A stretch of 64,000 nt of DNA from an uncultured Aquimarina sp. (GCA_947489195.1 CANLCT010000009.1:1-64000); one strand, 5' to 3'. Positions 49,553 to 59,147 are shown, counted from the first letter of the stretch. Numbers and translations are program-made. The notes: generated by a model from the sequence alone, not told the origin.

Positions 49553-51646
49553 ATGGGCAAAGGACTTTATATAGCTACTAGTGAGCGACATAGCGGAAAA
49601 TCGATTGTAACCTTAGGCTTAATGCGTACTTTTTTAGGAAGAACTCCTAAGGTAGGTTATTTTAGACCAATAATTGATGATGGAGTCGAGGGGTATGTGG
49701 ATAATCATATTCAAACTGTAGTTTCTCACTTTGAATTGGATATAGCGATTAAAGATACTTATGGCTTTACACGTTCGGAAGTGTTAAAAAAATACAATGA
49801 TGGTAAAGAAGGTGAGGTTTTTGACAGTATAATAGAAAAATACCGTCAATTACAAGATCGCTTTGATTTAGTAATTGTTGAAGGAACTGATTTTACCGAT
49901 ACAGGGAGTATTATTGAGTTTGATATTAATGTGCTCATATGTAAAAATCTAGGGATACCGGCAGTTATTGTAGCAAGTGGAGCTAATAAAAAAGTTTCAG
50001 AAACTGTTGGTAATTTAAAATTGGCTTTTGATACTTTTAAAATAAAAGATGTCGAAGTACTGGCAGTAATTGCAAATAAAGTTCCAGAGGATTTAATGGA
50101 AGACGTAGTAAGCAACTTGACAAAGTTAATACCTAATAAAATTGATCAAATTGTTATTCCGATTATTAAATCTTTAGTGGATCCAACATTGAAAGAAATT
50201 ATTGATTATTTAAATGGCGAGGTGTTATTTGGAGAAGGTTTTATAAATAATCAAGCCGGAAGTTTTGGTGTGGGTGCCATGCAATTGCCTAATTATTTAA
50301 CGCATTTTAAGGAAAATAGCTTGGTTATTACACCAGGTGATCGTGCTGATATTATTTTAGGAGCTTTACAAGCTAGTGTATCTAGTAATTATCCAAAAAT
50401 TTCAGGAATTATTTTAACTGGAGGAATTATACCTGAAAAAAGTATTTTAAAACTTATTGAAGGATTAAAAATTTCATTACCAATAGTTTCTGTAAAAGAA
50501 GGCACTTTTGAGGTGACGAATAAGGTCGGGAATATAAAATCTGGAATATATGCCGATAACACACAAAAAATAATTACTTCGATTGCTACCTTCGAAAAAT
50601 ATGTTAATGTGGATAGTTTAGCAGATAAACTAATCACTTTTGAAAGTACCGTAATTACTCCTCGAATGTTTCAATATAACTTGTTGAAACGAGCGCAAAC
50701 TCAAAAAAAGCGAATTGTTTTACCAGAGGGTCATGATGAAAGAATAATTAGAGCTACTTCAAGGCTGTTAGCATCGGGAGTGGTTGAAGTAATCTTGCTT
50801 GGTAATGAAAAGAAAATTAAAAATAAAGCGATAAAGTTAGGGGTACCATTGGATTTAAAAAGGGTGACTATTATCAACCCAATAAAATCTAGTTATTTTG
50901 ATGATTATGTAACCACACTGTACGAGTTGCGTAAGCATAAAAATGTAAATATGGATATGGCTAGAGATTTAATGGCAGATGTGTCCTATTTTGGAACGAT
51001 GATGATTTATAAAGGACATGCCGATGGAATGGTTTCGGGAGCCGTTAATACGACACAACATACGATTAGACCAGCACTTCAATTTATAAAAACTAAGCCA
51101 GGTGTTTCAGTAGTTTCATCTGTGTTTTTTATGTGTTTGGAAGATCGGGTTTCTGTTTTTGGTGATTGTGCCATAAATCCTAATCCGAATGCTGATCAGT
51201 TAGCCGAAATTGCTATCGCATCGGCAGAAACAGCTATTAATTTTGGTATTGATCCTAAGGTGGCTATGTTATCTTATTCTTCAGGAGATTCGGGTAAAGG
51301 AATAGATGTAGATAAGGTGCGCGAAGCAACAAAGATTGTGAAAGAAAAACGGGCAGATTTAAAAATTGAAGGTCCCATACAATATGATGCCGCTGTTGAT
51401 TATACAGTAGGTAAAAGTAAATTGCCAAATTCTGAAGTCGCGGGGCAAGCCAATGTGTTGATTTTTCCAGATTTAAATACTGGTAATAATACTTATAAGG
51501 CCGTACAGCGAGAAACTGGAGCCTTAGCTATTGGTCCAATGTTACAGGGGCTAAATAAACCCGTCAATGATTTAAGTCGGGGTTGTACAGTAGCCGATGT
51601 TTATAATACAGTAATTATTACGGCTATACAAGCGCAAGACTTTTAG
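49553..51646 (+). CDS. pta: Phosphate acetyltransferase (long form)
   Basis: Converts acetyl-CoA and phosphate to acetyl phosphate and CoA. The 697-residue long form has an N-terminal BioD-like P-loop domain (GLYIATSERHSGKSIVTLGL), a central DRTGG domain (about 220-330, with VITPGDRADIILGAL), and the C-terminal catalytic phosphotransacetylase domain (about 365-697; RIVLPEGHDERIIRATSRLL, DGMVSGAVNTTQHTIRPALQ, SYSSGDSGKGIDVDKV). The regulatory N-terminus is intact. It is followed by ackA after 95 bases, the standard pair. Confidence 0.96.
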   Translation: MGKGLYIATSERHSGKSIVTLGLMRTFLGRTPKVGYFRPIIDDGVEGYVDNHIQTVVSHFELDIAIKDTYGFTRSEVLKKYNDGKEGEVFDSIIEKYRQLQDRFDLVIVEGTDFTDTGSIIEFDINVLICKNLGIPAVIVASGANKKVSETVGNLKLAFDTFKIKDVEVLAVIANKVPEDLMEDVVSNLTKLIPNKIDQIVIPIIKSLVDPTLKEIIDYLNGEVLFGEGFINNQAGSFGVGAMQLPNYLTHFKENSLVITPGDRADIILGALQASVSSNYPKISGIILTGGIIPEKSILKLIEGLKISLPIVSVKEGTFEVTNKVGNIKSGIYADNTQKIITSIATFEKYVNVDSLADKLITFESTVITPRMFQYNLLKRAQTQKKRIVLPEGHDERIIRATSRLLASGVVEVILLGNEKKIKNKAIKLGVPLDLKRVTIINPIKSSYFDDYVTTLYELRKHKNVNMDMARDLMADVSYFGTMMIYKGHADGMVSGAVNTTQHTIRPALQFIKTKPGVSVVSSVFFMCLEDRVSVFGDCAINPNPNADQLAEIAIASAETAINFGIDPKVAMLSYSSGDSGKGIDVDKVREATKIVKEKRADLKIEGPIQYDAAVDYTVGKSKLPNSEVAGQANVLIFPDLNTGNNTYKAVQRETGALAIGPMLQGLNKPVNDLSRGCTVADVYNTVIITAIQAQDF

Positions 51647-51741
51647 GTCTAAATAGTTTTTCATAAAAGCTAAGTTTTGGTAAAAAAAAGTAAACAATAA
51701 TACTTCTCTAAAAATCATTCATTTTAAAGTAAAAAAATAAT

Positions 51742-52932
51742 ATGCAAGTACTTGTCATAAATTCTGGGAGTTCGTCAATAAAATTTCAAGTAATTCAAAT
51801 GCCATCTGGTAATGTGGTTTGTTCTGGTTTAGTCGAACGTATTGGTCTAAGTGATTCTAAAATAGTTTATAAGGTAGCAGGTAGTAAATACGAAAAAACA
51901 ACGGACATACCTAATCATAAATTGGGGCTGGAGTTAGTTGCTAATTACTTATTAGATGCCAAAATAGGTGTTATTACAAGTACAGATGATATTAAAGCAG
52001 TAGGGCATAGGGTGGTGCATGGAGGGAGTAAGTTTTCAAAAACTGTTGAAGTAAATGATCAAGTAAAACAAGAAATTAAAGAATTGTTTGACTTAGCGCC
52101 TTTACATAATCCTGCTAATTTGGAAGGAATACAGGTGGCAGAAGAAATTTTTAAATCAGCCAAGCAAGTAGTTGTTTTTGATACGGCTTTTCATCAAACA
52201 ATACCCGTGGAGGCATACAAATATGCAATCCCTGGTGAGTTTTTGGATAAACATAAAATTCGCCTATATGGTTTTCATGGCACAAGTCATAAATATGTAA
52301 CGGAACAAGCTCGAGAATATTTAGGAGCAGAAAATTCAAAAAAAATAATTAGTATCCATTTAGGTAATGGTTGTAGTATGACAGCTGTTAAAAATGGAGA
52401 AAGTATTGATCATTCATTAGGTTTTGCACCAATGAATGGATTAATTATGGGAACTCGATGCGGTGATATAGATCCTTCTGTAGTTTTTTATTTAGTTAAA
52501 AATTTAGGATACTCAATAGAGGAGGCTAACGATTTATTAAATAAAAAAAGTGGGATGTTAGGTTTAACGGGGTATAGTGATAACAGAGATATTCAGGCTA
52601 AAGCAGATAATGGAGATAAATCATGTCAAGAAGCTTTATTAATGAATGCCTATCGTATTAAAAAGTTTATAGGTGCTTATGTGGCAGCTTTAAATGGTTT
52701 AGATGCTGTTATTTTTACAGCCGGAATAGGTGAAAATTCTTCAGAAACAAGAGCTATGGCTTGCCAGGATATGGATTTTTTCGGAATGAAGTTAGATTAT
52801 TCTAAAAATGAAATACGTTCCGATAATATTAGAGAAATACAAGCAGAAGGTTCCAGAGTTAAAATTTTGGTGATACCAACCAACGAAGAAGCTGAAATTG
52901 CTAAACAAGCTTTTGAGTTACTTCATTTGTAA
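51742..52932 (+). CDS. ackA: Acetate kinase
   Basis: Transfers phosphate from acetyl phosphate to ADP, giving acetate and ATP. The 396-residue protein has the ASKHA start VLVINSGSSSIKFQVIQMP, the substrate motif VGHRVVHGGSKFS, HLGNGCSMTAVKNGESIDHS, and FTAGIGENSSETR near the C-terminus. The catalytic Asp in VVFDTAFHQTIP is present. Pta and AckA together allow substrate-level ATP formation or acetate use. A terminator lies 34 bases downstream. Confidence 0.97.
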   Translation: MQVLVINSGSSSIKFQVIQMPSGNVVCSGLVERIGLSDSKIVYKVAGSKYEKTTDIPNHKLGLELVANYLLDAKIGVITSTDDIKAVGHRVVHGGSKFSKTVEVNDQVKQEIKELFDLAPLHNPANLEGIQVAEEIFKSAKQVVVFDTAFHQTIPVEAYKYAIPGEFLDKHKIRLYGFHGTSHKYVTEQAREYLGAENSKKIISIHLGNGCSMTAVKNGESIDHSLGFAPMNGLIMGTRCGDIDPSVVFYLVKNLGYSIEEANDLLNKKSGMLGLTGYSDNRDIQAKADNGDKSCQEALLMNAYRIKKFIGAYVAALNGLDAVIFTAGIGENSSETRAMACQDMDFFGMKLDYSKNEIRSDNIREIQAEGSRVKILVIPTNEEAEIAKQAFELLHL

Positions 52933-52965
52933 TTCAAACAACAGCTATATTCCTAATTTTTATAT

Positions 52966-52995
52966 AAGGGTTGCTGAAAAGCAGCCCTTTTTTGT
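52966..52995 (+). terminator. Terminator of pta-ackA
   Basis: Arms 52966-52975 and 52980-52989 (aagggttgct / agcagccctt, one wobble) around gaaa, followed by a T-run with a single G. A textbook intrinsic terminator. Confidence 0.88.
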
Positions 52996-53427
52996 TTTTT
53001 TTGTATAAAATGTAAGTTTATTTATTTTTTTTGTAAGAATTAATGTTTTGAGTGGGGTTAATTGAGTGTTATTTACGTTAAAAAGCATAATTGTTTGTTG
53101 GTGCTATAACTTTAAAAGTTAAACAAAAAGAGTGTTTTTAAAAATGAATGGTTTTTTAAACGATTTTTTTGGTATTTAAAAGAATAAAAGTGTGTTATTG
53201 TGTCTTTTTGATTAACTTAAATTATTGGTAATCAACAAATTGTTGTTTTTTAAATTAAATGTTAATGTAGGTTTTTAAACGTAAAACATAAAATTTAGTT
53301 AAAAAAATAGGTATTTTGTCGATTAAGTGTAAGAAAATTAAGTCTAAATGCATTTTTATTTGGTTTTAATCTATTTGTTTTCTTACTTTTGAAATATCTA
53401 ATTTAAATGACCCAAATCTAAACTAAA
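52996..53427. other. AT-rich intergenic region before the PilJ pair
   Basis: About 430 bases of A/T runs with no gene or RNA seen. Only the promoter at 53359-53391 stands out. Confidence 0.45.
53359..53391 (+). promoter_or_regulatory. Promoter of the PilJ-domain genes
   Basis: TTTG (53359-53362), 21 bases, then TACTTTTG (53384-53391): a full match to the Bacteroidetes -33/-7 pattern. It lies 36 bases before the start codon of the first gene. Confidence 0.7.
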
Positions 53428-54252
53428 ATGAAAACTATTTTAAATGTACTGTTAGTTAGTCTCTTATTTAGTATTAATTTATTTTCTCAAAATATTGATT
53501 TTGGAAATATGAGTTATAAAGAAGCGATCGTACTTTCAGAAAAACAATTGGTGCTTACTCAGCAAATAGCTAAAGCTAAAATGTTACAGTTAGCAGAAAT
53601 GCCCGAAGCTATTTATAAAAAAGAATTGGAGCAGGCTGTAAAATCATTTGACAAAAATTTCAGAAAATTACAGTTCAATGCTAAAGAACTTGATCTAAGA
53701 GTAAAAACAGTTTTAGGCGAACAAAGCTTATCGTGGTTTCGTTATAAAAAAATACTCGAAAAGCCAGTAATCGATGCTAAAATATTTCTAAAAAAGTCAG
53801 AGTCTTTATTAGAAATAAGTCAAAAAACTTTAACAGTAATAAAATCTGAGGCGATTAATAAAAAACAGCTTACTTATTTTAGAAAGAAAGATAAAGTTAA
53901 AGCAAAAGCGAATAGCCAAATAGAAAATCAGAAAATGCAATTACAAAAAATGTGTTTGTATTATGCGGCGAGTAAAGTCATTGGTAAAAAAGATGAGGGA
54001 AGTGAAATAGCAACTACTTATTTAGACCTGTATGACGAACTTATTGGGGCAACATCTGGTTTAGAGGGAAGCGAATTAAATACTTCTGAAGTGTATAATA
54101 CTATTGAAGAGATAAAAGAATTGATTGATAATCTGTACAAAAAACGCAAGAATTTTATTGGAGCAAAAGTGCCTTTAGAAAAAGTAATTACAACTACAGG
54201 GAGTTTAGAATCATTATTAAGTGAAGTAACAGAACAATATAGTTTGTTGTAA
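53428..54252 (+). CDS. Secreted PilJ-like sensor-domain protein, first paralog (degenerate motifs)
   Basis: 274 residues with a signal peptide (MKTILNVLLVSLLFSINLFS) and an all-helical body. It aligns along its length with the next gene and so belongs to the PilJ-type methyl-accepting chemotaxis transducer N-terminal family. The two family motifs are eroded: residues 37-47 read LSEKQLVLTQQ where the paralog has LSGKQRMLSQK, and the second reads ENQKMQLQKMCLYYAAS where the paralog has AGKQRMLSQKMCLYYAA. No transmembrane anchor or signalling domain follows, so it acts as a free periplasmic or surface protein. Both proteins end TxQYSLL. It has its own promoter and terminator. Confidence 0.75.
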   Translation: MKTILNVLLVSLLFSINLFSQNIDFGNMSYKEAIVLSEKQLVLTQQIAKAKMLQLAEMPEAIYKKELEQAVKSFDKNFRKLQFNAKELDLRVKTVLGEQSLSWFRYKKILEKPVIDAKIFLKKSESLLEISQKTLTVIKSEAINKKQLTYFRKKDKVKAKANSQIENQKMQLQKMCLYYAASKVIGKKDEGSEIATTYLDLYDELIGATSGLEGSELNTSEVYNTIEEIKELIDNLYKKRKNFIGAKVPLEKVITTTGSLESLLSEVTEQYSLL

Positions 54253-54295
54253 ACTAAATGTTTAAGAATAAAATACCTTTTTTCCCCCAATTTTG

Positions 54296-54326
54296 AAAAA
54301 CTTCGACGAATTATGTCGAAGTTTTT
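54296..54326 (+). terminator. Terminator between the two PilJ paralogs
   Basis: A perfect 12-bp stem (54296-54307 with 54315-54326; aaaaacttcgac and its complement) with a 7-base loop and terminal Ts. The two paralogs therefore appear to be separate transcripts. Confidence 0.88.
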
Positions 54327-54492
54327 TGCTTTTAATCTATTTTAATGAGCTTAAATAATTGAAAATTTGGCAATAAAAAACAAGTTAGTTCGTTAATTCA
54401 TTAATTTTCAGACTTTTGTGATGTTTTTATTGGGTGTTTCTGTTTTTTATTTGTTACTTTAAAAAGTAAGATAAATCAATATAAAAGTAGAT

Positions 54493-55320
54493 ATGAAATT
54501 TATGAAGATTATTATAGGAATATTATTTTGCTTTACCTTTTGTTTTTCTAATGCTCAAAGTGCTAATTTTGGAAATATAAGCTATGAAAAAGCGGTGAAT
54601 CTATCAGGTAAGCAGCGTATGCTATCGCAAAAAGTGGCTAAGGCACGATTGCTAAAAGTTTTAGGAGCGTCGACTAGTGAAATAACAAATGAGTTTACAT
54701 CGAGCATGAAGTTGTTTGAACGAAATGTAAAAATTTTGCAATCAAACTCGCGAGAAGGAAGCCCAAAAGTAAAAGCATTGATTAGACAACAAAATGCCGA
54801 TTGGGTACAATACAAGGATTTGGTAAGTAAAGATCAAATTGATGTTGAAAAACTATTGAGTAAATCAGAGGCTTTATTAACAAAGTGTCATGCCCTTGTA
54901 TTAGCCATTGAAGAGGATTCGAAGTTTAATAAACAGTTAAATTTTGAGAATAAAGCTTCGCAATTAAAAGTAGAAACAATTAATAAAGCAGGTAAACAAC
55001 GTATGTTGTCGCAAAAGATGTGTTTGTATTATGCAGCCTGCAAATATTTTAAAAAAGGGGAAAAATCAAAAATAGCGTGTAACCGTTATGTAACCATATA
55101 CAATTCAATAAACGCAGCAGTAAATGATTTAGTGGTAAACGAATTAAATAATGCTGACATTGATCAAAATTTAGCCTTGGTTATGGATGCTATTGATAGT
55201 ATTGAGGTGAATAAAAAAGCATTTATAGAAAATAAAATACCGTTGCAAAAAATGTTTTCTATGACTAATAATGTGTTAGATATATTTAATAAAATTACAA
55301 GTCAATACAGTTTACTTTAA
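54493..55320 (+). CDS. Secreted PilJ-like sensor-domain protein, second paralog
   Basis: 275 residues: a signal peptide (cleavage near FSNAQ) and two helical bundles each opened by a PilJ motif, LSGKQRMLSQKVAKARL (38-54) and AGKQRMLSQKMCLYYAA (about 166-182). In known proteins this PilJ domain is the periplasmic sensor part of chemoreceptors and histidine kinases, for example nitrate/nitrite sensors. Here nothing follows it, so the protein is a stand-alone domain without a signalling output. It may bind a small ligand or partner protein. It begins 240 bases after the first paralog. Confidence 0.8.
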   Translation: MKFMKIIIGILFCFTFCFSNAQSANFGNISYEKAVNLSGKQRMLSQKVAKARLLKVLGASTSEITNEFTSSMKLFERNVKILQSNSREGSPKVKALIRQQNADWVQYKDLVSKDQIDVEKLLSKSEALLTKCHALVLAIEEDSKFNKQLNFENKASQLKVETINKAGKQRMLSQKMCLYYAACKYFKKGEKSKIACNRYVTIYNSINAAVNDLVVNELNNADIDQNLALVMDAIDSIEVNKKAFIENKIPLQKMFSMTNNVLDIFNKITSQYSLL

Positions 55321-55348
55321 TTTTATATTACGTACAAGTTATAATAAA

Positions 55349-55527
55349 AACGTGAGTTCGAAATAAGAAAAAGAAGTCAATTCTAGTGAAATTCAGTAAG
55401 AATTTTATATCGAGAATCATCTTTTTCGTATCAAAATTGCCCTTCCAAAGGATACCATTTTCTGTCGAAAATTATTCGAATTGACAATTTTGACTGTGGA
55501 ATAAAATTATATCTAATCCACGTTAAG
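55349..55527 (+). repeat. Dispersed ~178-bp repeat, copy A
   Basis: Begins aacgtgagttcgaaataag and ends taatccacgttaag. It matches 58866-59041 in the same orientation along its whole length, with divergence concentrated near the middle. The ends are imperfect inverted repeats (aacgtgagtt and the complement of aatccacgtt). An inner pair, gtcaattc (about 55376-55383) and gaattgac, is also inverted. The layout suits a MITE-like element or a structured RNA. No coding capacity. Confidence 0.85.
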
Positions 55528-55615
55528 GTTTTATGGTTGAGTGTTGATCGAATTTGGCAAAATTTAGTTGAAACAGATAGCTCGTAAGTAATTAGATTTT
55601 TTAAAAATTTTATGT

Positions 55616-55645
55616 AAAAGGCGTGACTTTAAAGACACGCCTTTT
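55616..55645. terminator. Terminator-like hairpin in the intergenic region
   Basis: A perfect 10-bp GC-containing stem (55616-55625 with 55636-55645; aaaaggcgtg and its complement) with a 10-base loop and A/T runs on both flanks. No intact gene ends near it; it may mark the end of a lost gene. Confidence 0.55.
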
Positions 55646-55887
55646 GTATGATGTTGTTTTAGTAAATTAATAAAAAAGAAGCCAGTAAATAATGATTTCG
55701 AAATGAAAATGAAGAGATTGTGTAATATTCGCTTTTTTAAATCAATTGTTCTAAAGTTTGTTAGTAGAACAAATGATGAATAAAACATTTATTACATTAT
55801 TTTGCACTTTATGTACTATAATTAGTAGGTTGTAAAAATAATAATCGATCGTTTAGCATGTTTACTCTATAAGTAAACTCTAAACAA

Positions 55888-58842
55888 ATGAAATTAATTT
55901 TACGTATTGCTTTATTGAGTCTTTTGACAAGCACAGCCTTTGGACAAACATTAGATCAAAGTTATTTTGATAATCTAAAAACAAAGAAACAGTTATCTTC
56001 TTCAAATTTTGAATGGAGACAGTTTGGCCCAGGAAATTCAGGTTATTGTGAAGAGTTCTGGGTGCACCCTACAGACCCTAAGTGTTATTATATGTCACCA
56101 GATTTATCAAATTCATACGGAAGTTTTGATGATGGTCAAACTTGGCAGACTATAAAAGAAATTGACGGTAATGGAAGAGGGATGCGACGCGTTCAAGCAA
56201 TCACATTTTCGCATCAAAATCCTAATTTAGGTTATGCAACTAATGTTCGTGGTTTTTTATATAAATCAATAAACAAAGGACGCAGTTGGAACAAAATAGA
56301 AGAGCTTATTGAGGGTAGGCATTCAGAATTGGTTGTTGATCCTTCTGATGATAATAATTGGTACATAGGAGCTGGAGACTTTTGGAATGTAAAAGGATAC
56401 CACAGAACTAAAGCAAACCCACAAGGCAATATAGATCGTTTTATATCTTACGGACATATTTATCGTAGTGTAGATAAAGGTGCTACTTGGACACCAATTA
56501 TTGTAGATGAGGCTCATAAAGATGATTTGTCTATAGGAGTTATAATTGTAAATCCAGCAAACTCAAATAATATAATCGCAGCAACAAATTTTGGACTTTA
56601 TAAAAGTAATAATAAAGGACTTACTTGGAATGTCGATTCGGGAACGGGATTGCCACATAATCTGCCAAGGGATATGGATTATTTTGTAGATAATTCAGAT
56701 CCTGCAAACCCTAAAACTACGTTGTTTTTAGTAGAGCAAACACATTATGAACCTAACGGAAATACAGTTGAGGCTACCGGAGGAGTATATAAAAGTACAG
56801 ATTTTGGATCCACTTGGGCGGCTATTACAGGTAATTTAGGGGTGCGCTTTACATCGGCTAATAATGGAGGTTCGGGAAACCCTAGTGGAGTCGATAATTT
56901 CACCTCGGTAGATAAATATTACAGAGCTATTGGCTACTGGTTAGGTATGGATAAAGGACAAGCAAAAACAAGGTATAGTCAACTACCTACCTCAAATATA
57001 TTATCTGTCTATAATCGATTGGTTGTTAACCCCAATGACCCAAACGAATTATATATAGCATTTAATTCAAAACATGATTTTAGTTTTGGTCCTGGTGATG
57101 TATGGAAAACCGAAGATGGTGGTGTTAATTGGTTCCCATGTGTTAGAACTGGAAAGTATTGGAGTAGTACTAGAGATGATGATTATTGGTCTAGCCGAAA
57201 CAGTCCTAGCGATGTAAATACAAAATTTGCTCATCTTGAAAAAGAAATGCAGAACAGAGAAGAATTTTCAGGTTGTAGGTTTTTAGAAATTAATACAAAC
57301 GGAGAGGTTTTTATTAGTATTGATCAACAAACTTTTCGTACCAGTGATAATGGAAAAACGTGGAATCAAGTAGATGATATTGAAACTTCTGCAGGAAGTA
57401 AAAAGTGGATTGGTCGTGGAGATAGTAATTTACCAGGTAGGTTTATTTTAACAAAAACTGGAGTTCCAGGCCGAAAATTATTATGTTCAGGTGAGCATGG
57501 ATTATGGCAAACAGTACCACACGATGATTATGCAGCAGCTGATGAACTAACCGTTGCTGTAGAACAAATTGAAGGGCAAAACAATCCTGGTGGCGCACAT
57601 TCAATAGCTTCAGTTGCTGTACATCCTAATGATCCGAATACAATTTTTACATTACAATTTAGACAAAAACATCGCGGTCAATTAAGAAAATCTACTGACG
57701 GAGGAGTAACTTGGGCAAATGTAGCCTTCCCATTTGAAGGAGATTATTCAGGAACAAATGAATCCTTACAACATATATTTCAATATAATTTGTTAATACG
57801 TCCAGATGATGCCGATCGTATGTACTTTTGTGTTATGGAAAATCCAGTGGCAGAGGTAAATGCTGATTTTAGAAAAGTTACTCGCGATGTAGATTTAGGA
57901 GTTAGGCGTAGTTTTGATGGTGGCACTACATGGGTGGCTTCAAATGATGGCTTACCAAGTAAACCAAGTGTAAGGCGAATTACTTTTAATCCTTCTAAAC
58001 CTTGGCAAATGTATGCTGCTTTAAATATAAGTAGTAGCGGAACCCCAGGAGGGCTTTATTTTTCTGATAATAGTGGGCAGTTCTGGACAAAACTAACCAT
58101 ACCAACAGTGATAAAATCTGTGAATAATGTATTTGTGGATACTCATAAAAACAGTAATAATTTAAATGATATATTTATTTCATGTGGTGATTTTGAAACT
58201 AGAAATGCCAATGAAGGAGGTGTGTGGAAAAGTTCGGATGGTGGAGTAACATGGAATAAAATATTTGATATGCCATATGTATGGCAAACGGAAACATCAC
58301 CAATAAATCCTAATATTATAACGGTTAATGTGCCATTGCAAAATAATAAATTAAGAGGTGCTGTAATTTTTAATCCAGGAGCATATTTATCTTTAGATGG
58401 TGGAAATACATGGGAAAAAATAACAAATAATTTGGGTCAGCCAGATTTAATAACAGATTTAAAACCAGATCCAGATAATGTGAACGAATTTTGGTTAGCA
58501 TTAAAAGGAAGTGCATGGGCAAAAGGAATTTACAGAGGAGATATTACACTTGGGGTTAATGATTCGTTTGATAGTATACACGGAGAAACTGATTTGATTG
58601 AATATTTTCCTAATCCAACTTCTAACGGAAGTTTTACAATGAAATCTGAATATTTGAACTTTAAGGCTACCTCTATGGATATATATGATTTAAGTGGAAA
58701 ATTAGTGGTTAGCATTGATAAAGGAAGTTTTAAGGGAGATGAAGAGGTTGATGTTAATGTAAGTGGAATTAATACAGGAGTTTATGTAACGGTTTTGAAC
58801 TATAATGGTCAAAGCTATTTTAAACGATTAGTTAAAAAATAG
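55888..58842 (+). CDS. Asp-box (BNR/VPS10-like) propeller protein with T9SS type A sorting domain
   Basis: 984 residues with a signal peptide (MKLILRIALLSLLTSTAFGQ). I count about twelve Asp-box motifs, among them SFDDGQTWQ, SVDKGATWTP, STDFGSTWAA, TSDNGKTWNQ, STDGGVTWAN, SFDGGTTWVA, SSDGGVTWNK and SLDGGNTWEK, spread over residues about 75-860. These mark two beta-propellers of the VPS10/sortilin or GH74-like type. No clear catalytic pair for GH74 was identified, so enzyme or binding protein is left open. The last 80 residues (YFPNPTSNGSFTMKSEYLNF to KRLVKK) are a T9SS type A sorting domain. Direct repeats flank the gene. Confidence 0.85.
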   Translation: MKLILRIALLSLLTSTAFGQTLDQSYFDNLKTKKQLSSSNFEWRQFGPGNSGYCEEFWVHPTDPKCYYMSPDLSNSYGSFDDGQTWQTIKEIDGNGRGMRRVQAITFSHQNPNLGYATNVRGFLYKSINKGRSWNKIEELIEGRHSELVVDPSDDNNWYIGAGDFWNVKGYHRTKANPQGNIDRFISYGHIYRSVDKGATWTPIIVDEAHKDDLSIGVIIVNPANSNNIIAATNFGLYKSNNKGLTWNVDSGTGLPHNLPRDMDYFVDNSDPANPKTTLFLVEQTHYEPNGNTVEATGGVYKSTDFGSTWAAITGNLGVRFTSANNGGSGNPSGVDNFTSVDKYYRAIGYWLGMDKGQAKTRYSQLPTSNILSVYNRLVVNPNDPNELYIAFNSKHDFSFGPGDVWKTEDGGVNWFPCVRTGKYWSSTRDDDYWSSRNSPSDVNTKFAHLEKEMQNREEFSGCRFLEINTNGEVFISIDQQTFRTSDNGKTWNQVDDIETSAGSKKWIGRGDSNLPGRFILTKTGVPGRKLLCSGEHGLWQTVPHDDYAAADELTVAVEQIEGQNNPGGAHSIASVAVHPNDPNTIFTLQFRQKHRGQLRKSTDGGVTWANVAFPFEGDYSGTNESLQHIFQYNLLIRPDDADRMYFCVMENPVAEVNADFRKVTRDVDLGVRRSFDGGTTWVASNDGLPSKPSVRRITFNPSKPWQMYAALNISSSGTPGGLYFSDNSGQFWTKLTIPTVIKSVNNVFVDTHKNSNNLNDIFISCGDFETRNANEGGVWKSSDGGVTWNKIFDMPYVWQTETSPINPNIITVNVPLQNNKLRGAVIFNPGAYLSLDGGNTWEKITNNLGQPDLITDLKPDPDNVNEFWLALKGSAWAKGIYRGDITLGVNDSFDSIHGETDLIEYFPNPTSNGSFTMKSEYLNFKATSMDIYDLSGKLVVSIDKGSFKGDEEVDVNVSGINTGVYVTVLNYNGQSYFKRLVKK

Positions 58843-58865
58843 TACGTTGTTAATACATACTAAAT

Positions 58866-59041
58866 AACGTGAGTTTGAAACAAGAAAAAGAAGTCAATTT
58901 GAGTGAAATTCAATAAAGATTTGATATCGAGAATCATCTTTTTTGTGTCAAAATCACCCTTCTTGATACAATTTTAAAGCAAAAAATACTTGAATTGACA
59001 ATTTTGACTGTAGAATAAAATGATATCGAATCCACGTTAAG
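58866..59041 (+). repeat. Dispersed ~178-bp repeat, copy B
   Basis: Same orientation as copy A. Begins aacgtgagtttgaaacaag and ends gaatccacgttaag. It keeps the outer inverted ends and the gaattgacaattttgactgt block. It starts 23 bases after the Asp-box gene stop. Confidence 0.85.
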
Positions 59042-59102
59042 CTTGTCTTTTGTATTAGAAAAATTTCAAGATGAGATAGGTTTTGTAATGTGCAAAACGA
59101 AT

Positions 59103-59147
59103 AAACGTCTATTTATATATGAAAAAGATATATATAGGCGTTTTTTT
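59103..59147 (+). promoter_or_regulatory. Hairpin enclosing the DUF1223 start codon
   Basis: 59103-59118 pairs with 59128-59143 (15 of 16 positions, one wobble among them). The start codon at 59119 is the first triplet of the 9-base loop (atgaaaaag). Seven Ts follow (59141-59147), so it also looks like an intrinsic terminator lying inside the first codons of the gene. Confidence 0.5.

Larger units (their letters stand above)
55321..55887. other. Intergenic region before the Asp-box gene (567 bp)
   Basis: It holds repeat copy A (55349-55527), a short reading tail (55529-55585, LWLSVDRIWQNLVETDSS then stop) that could be the end of a lost gene, a hairpin (55616-55645), and a 6-bp stem-loop (gtttac/gtaaac, 55860-55878) just before the next start codon. 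Confidence 0.45.

Noticed and set aside
55529..55585. Short tail LWLSVDRIWQNLVETDSS then stop, possible end of a lost gene
   Set aside because: Only 18 codons with no recognisable match; kept as a note and not called as a pseudogene.
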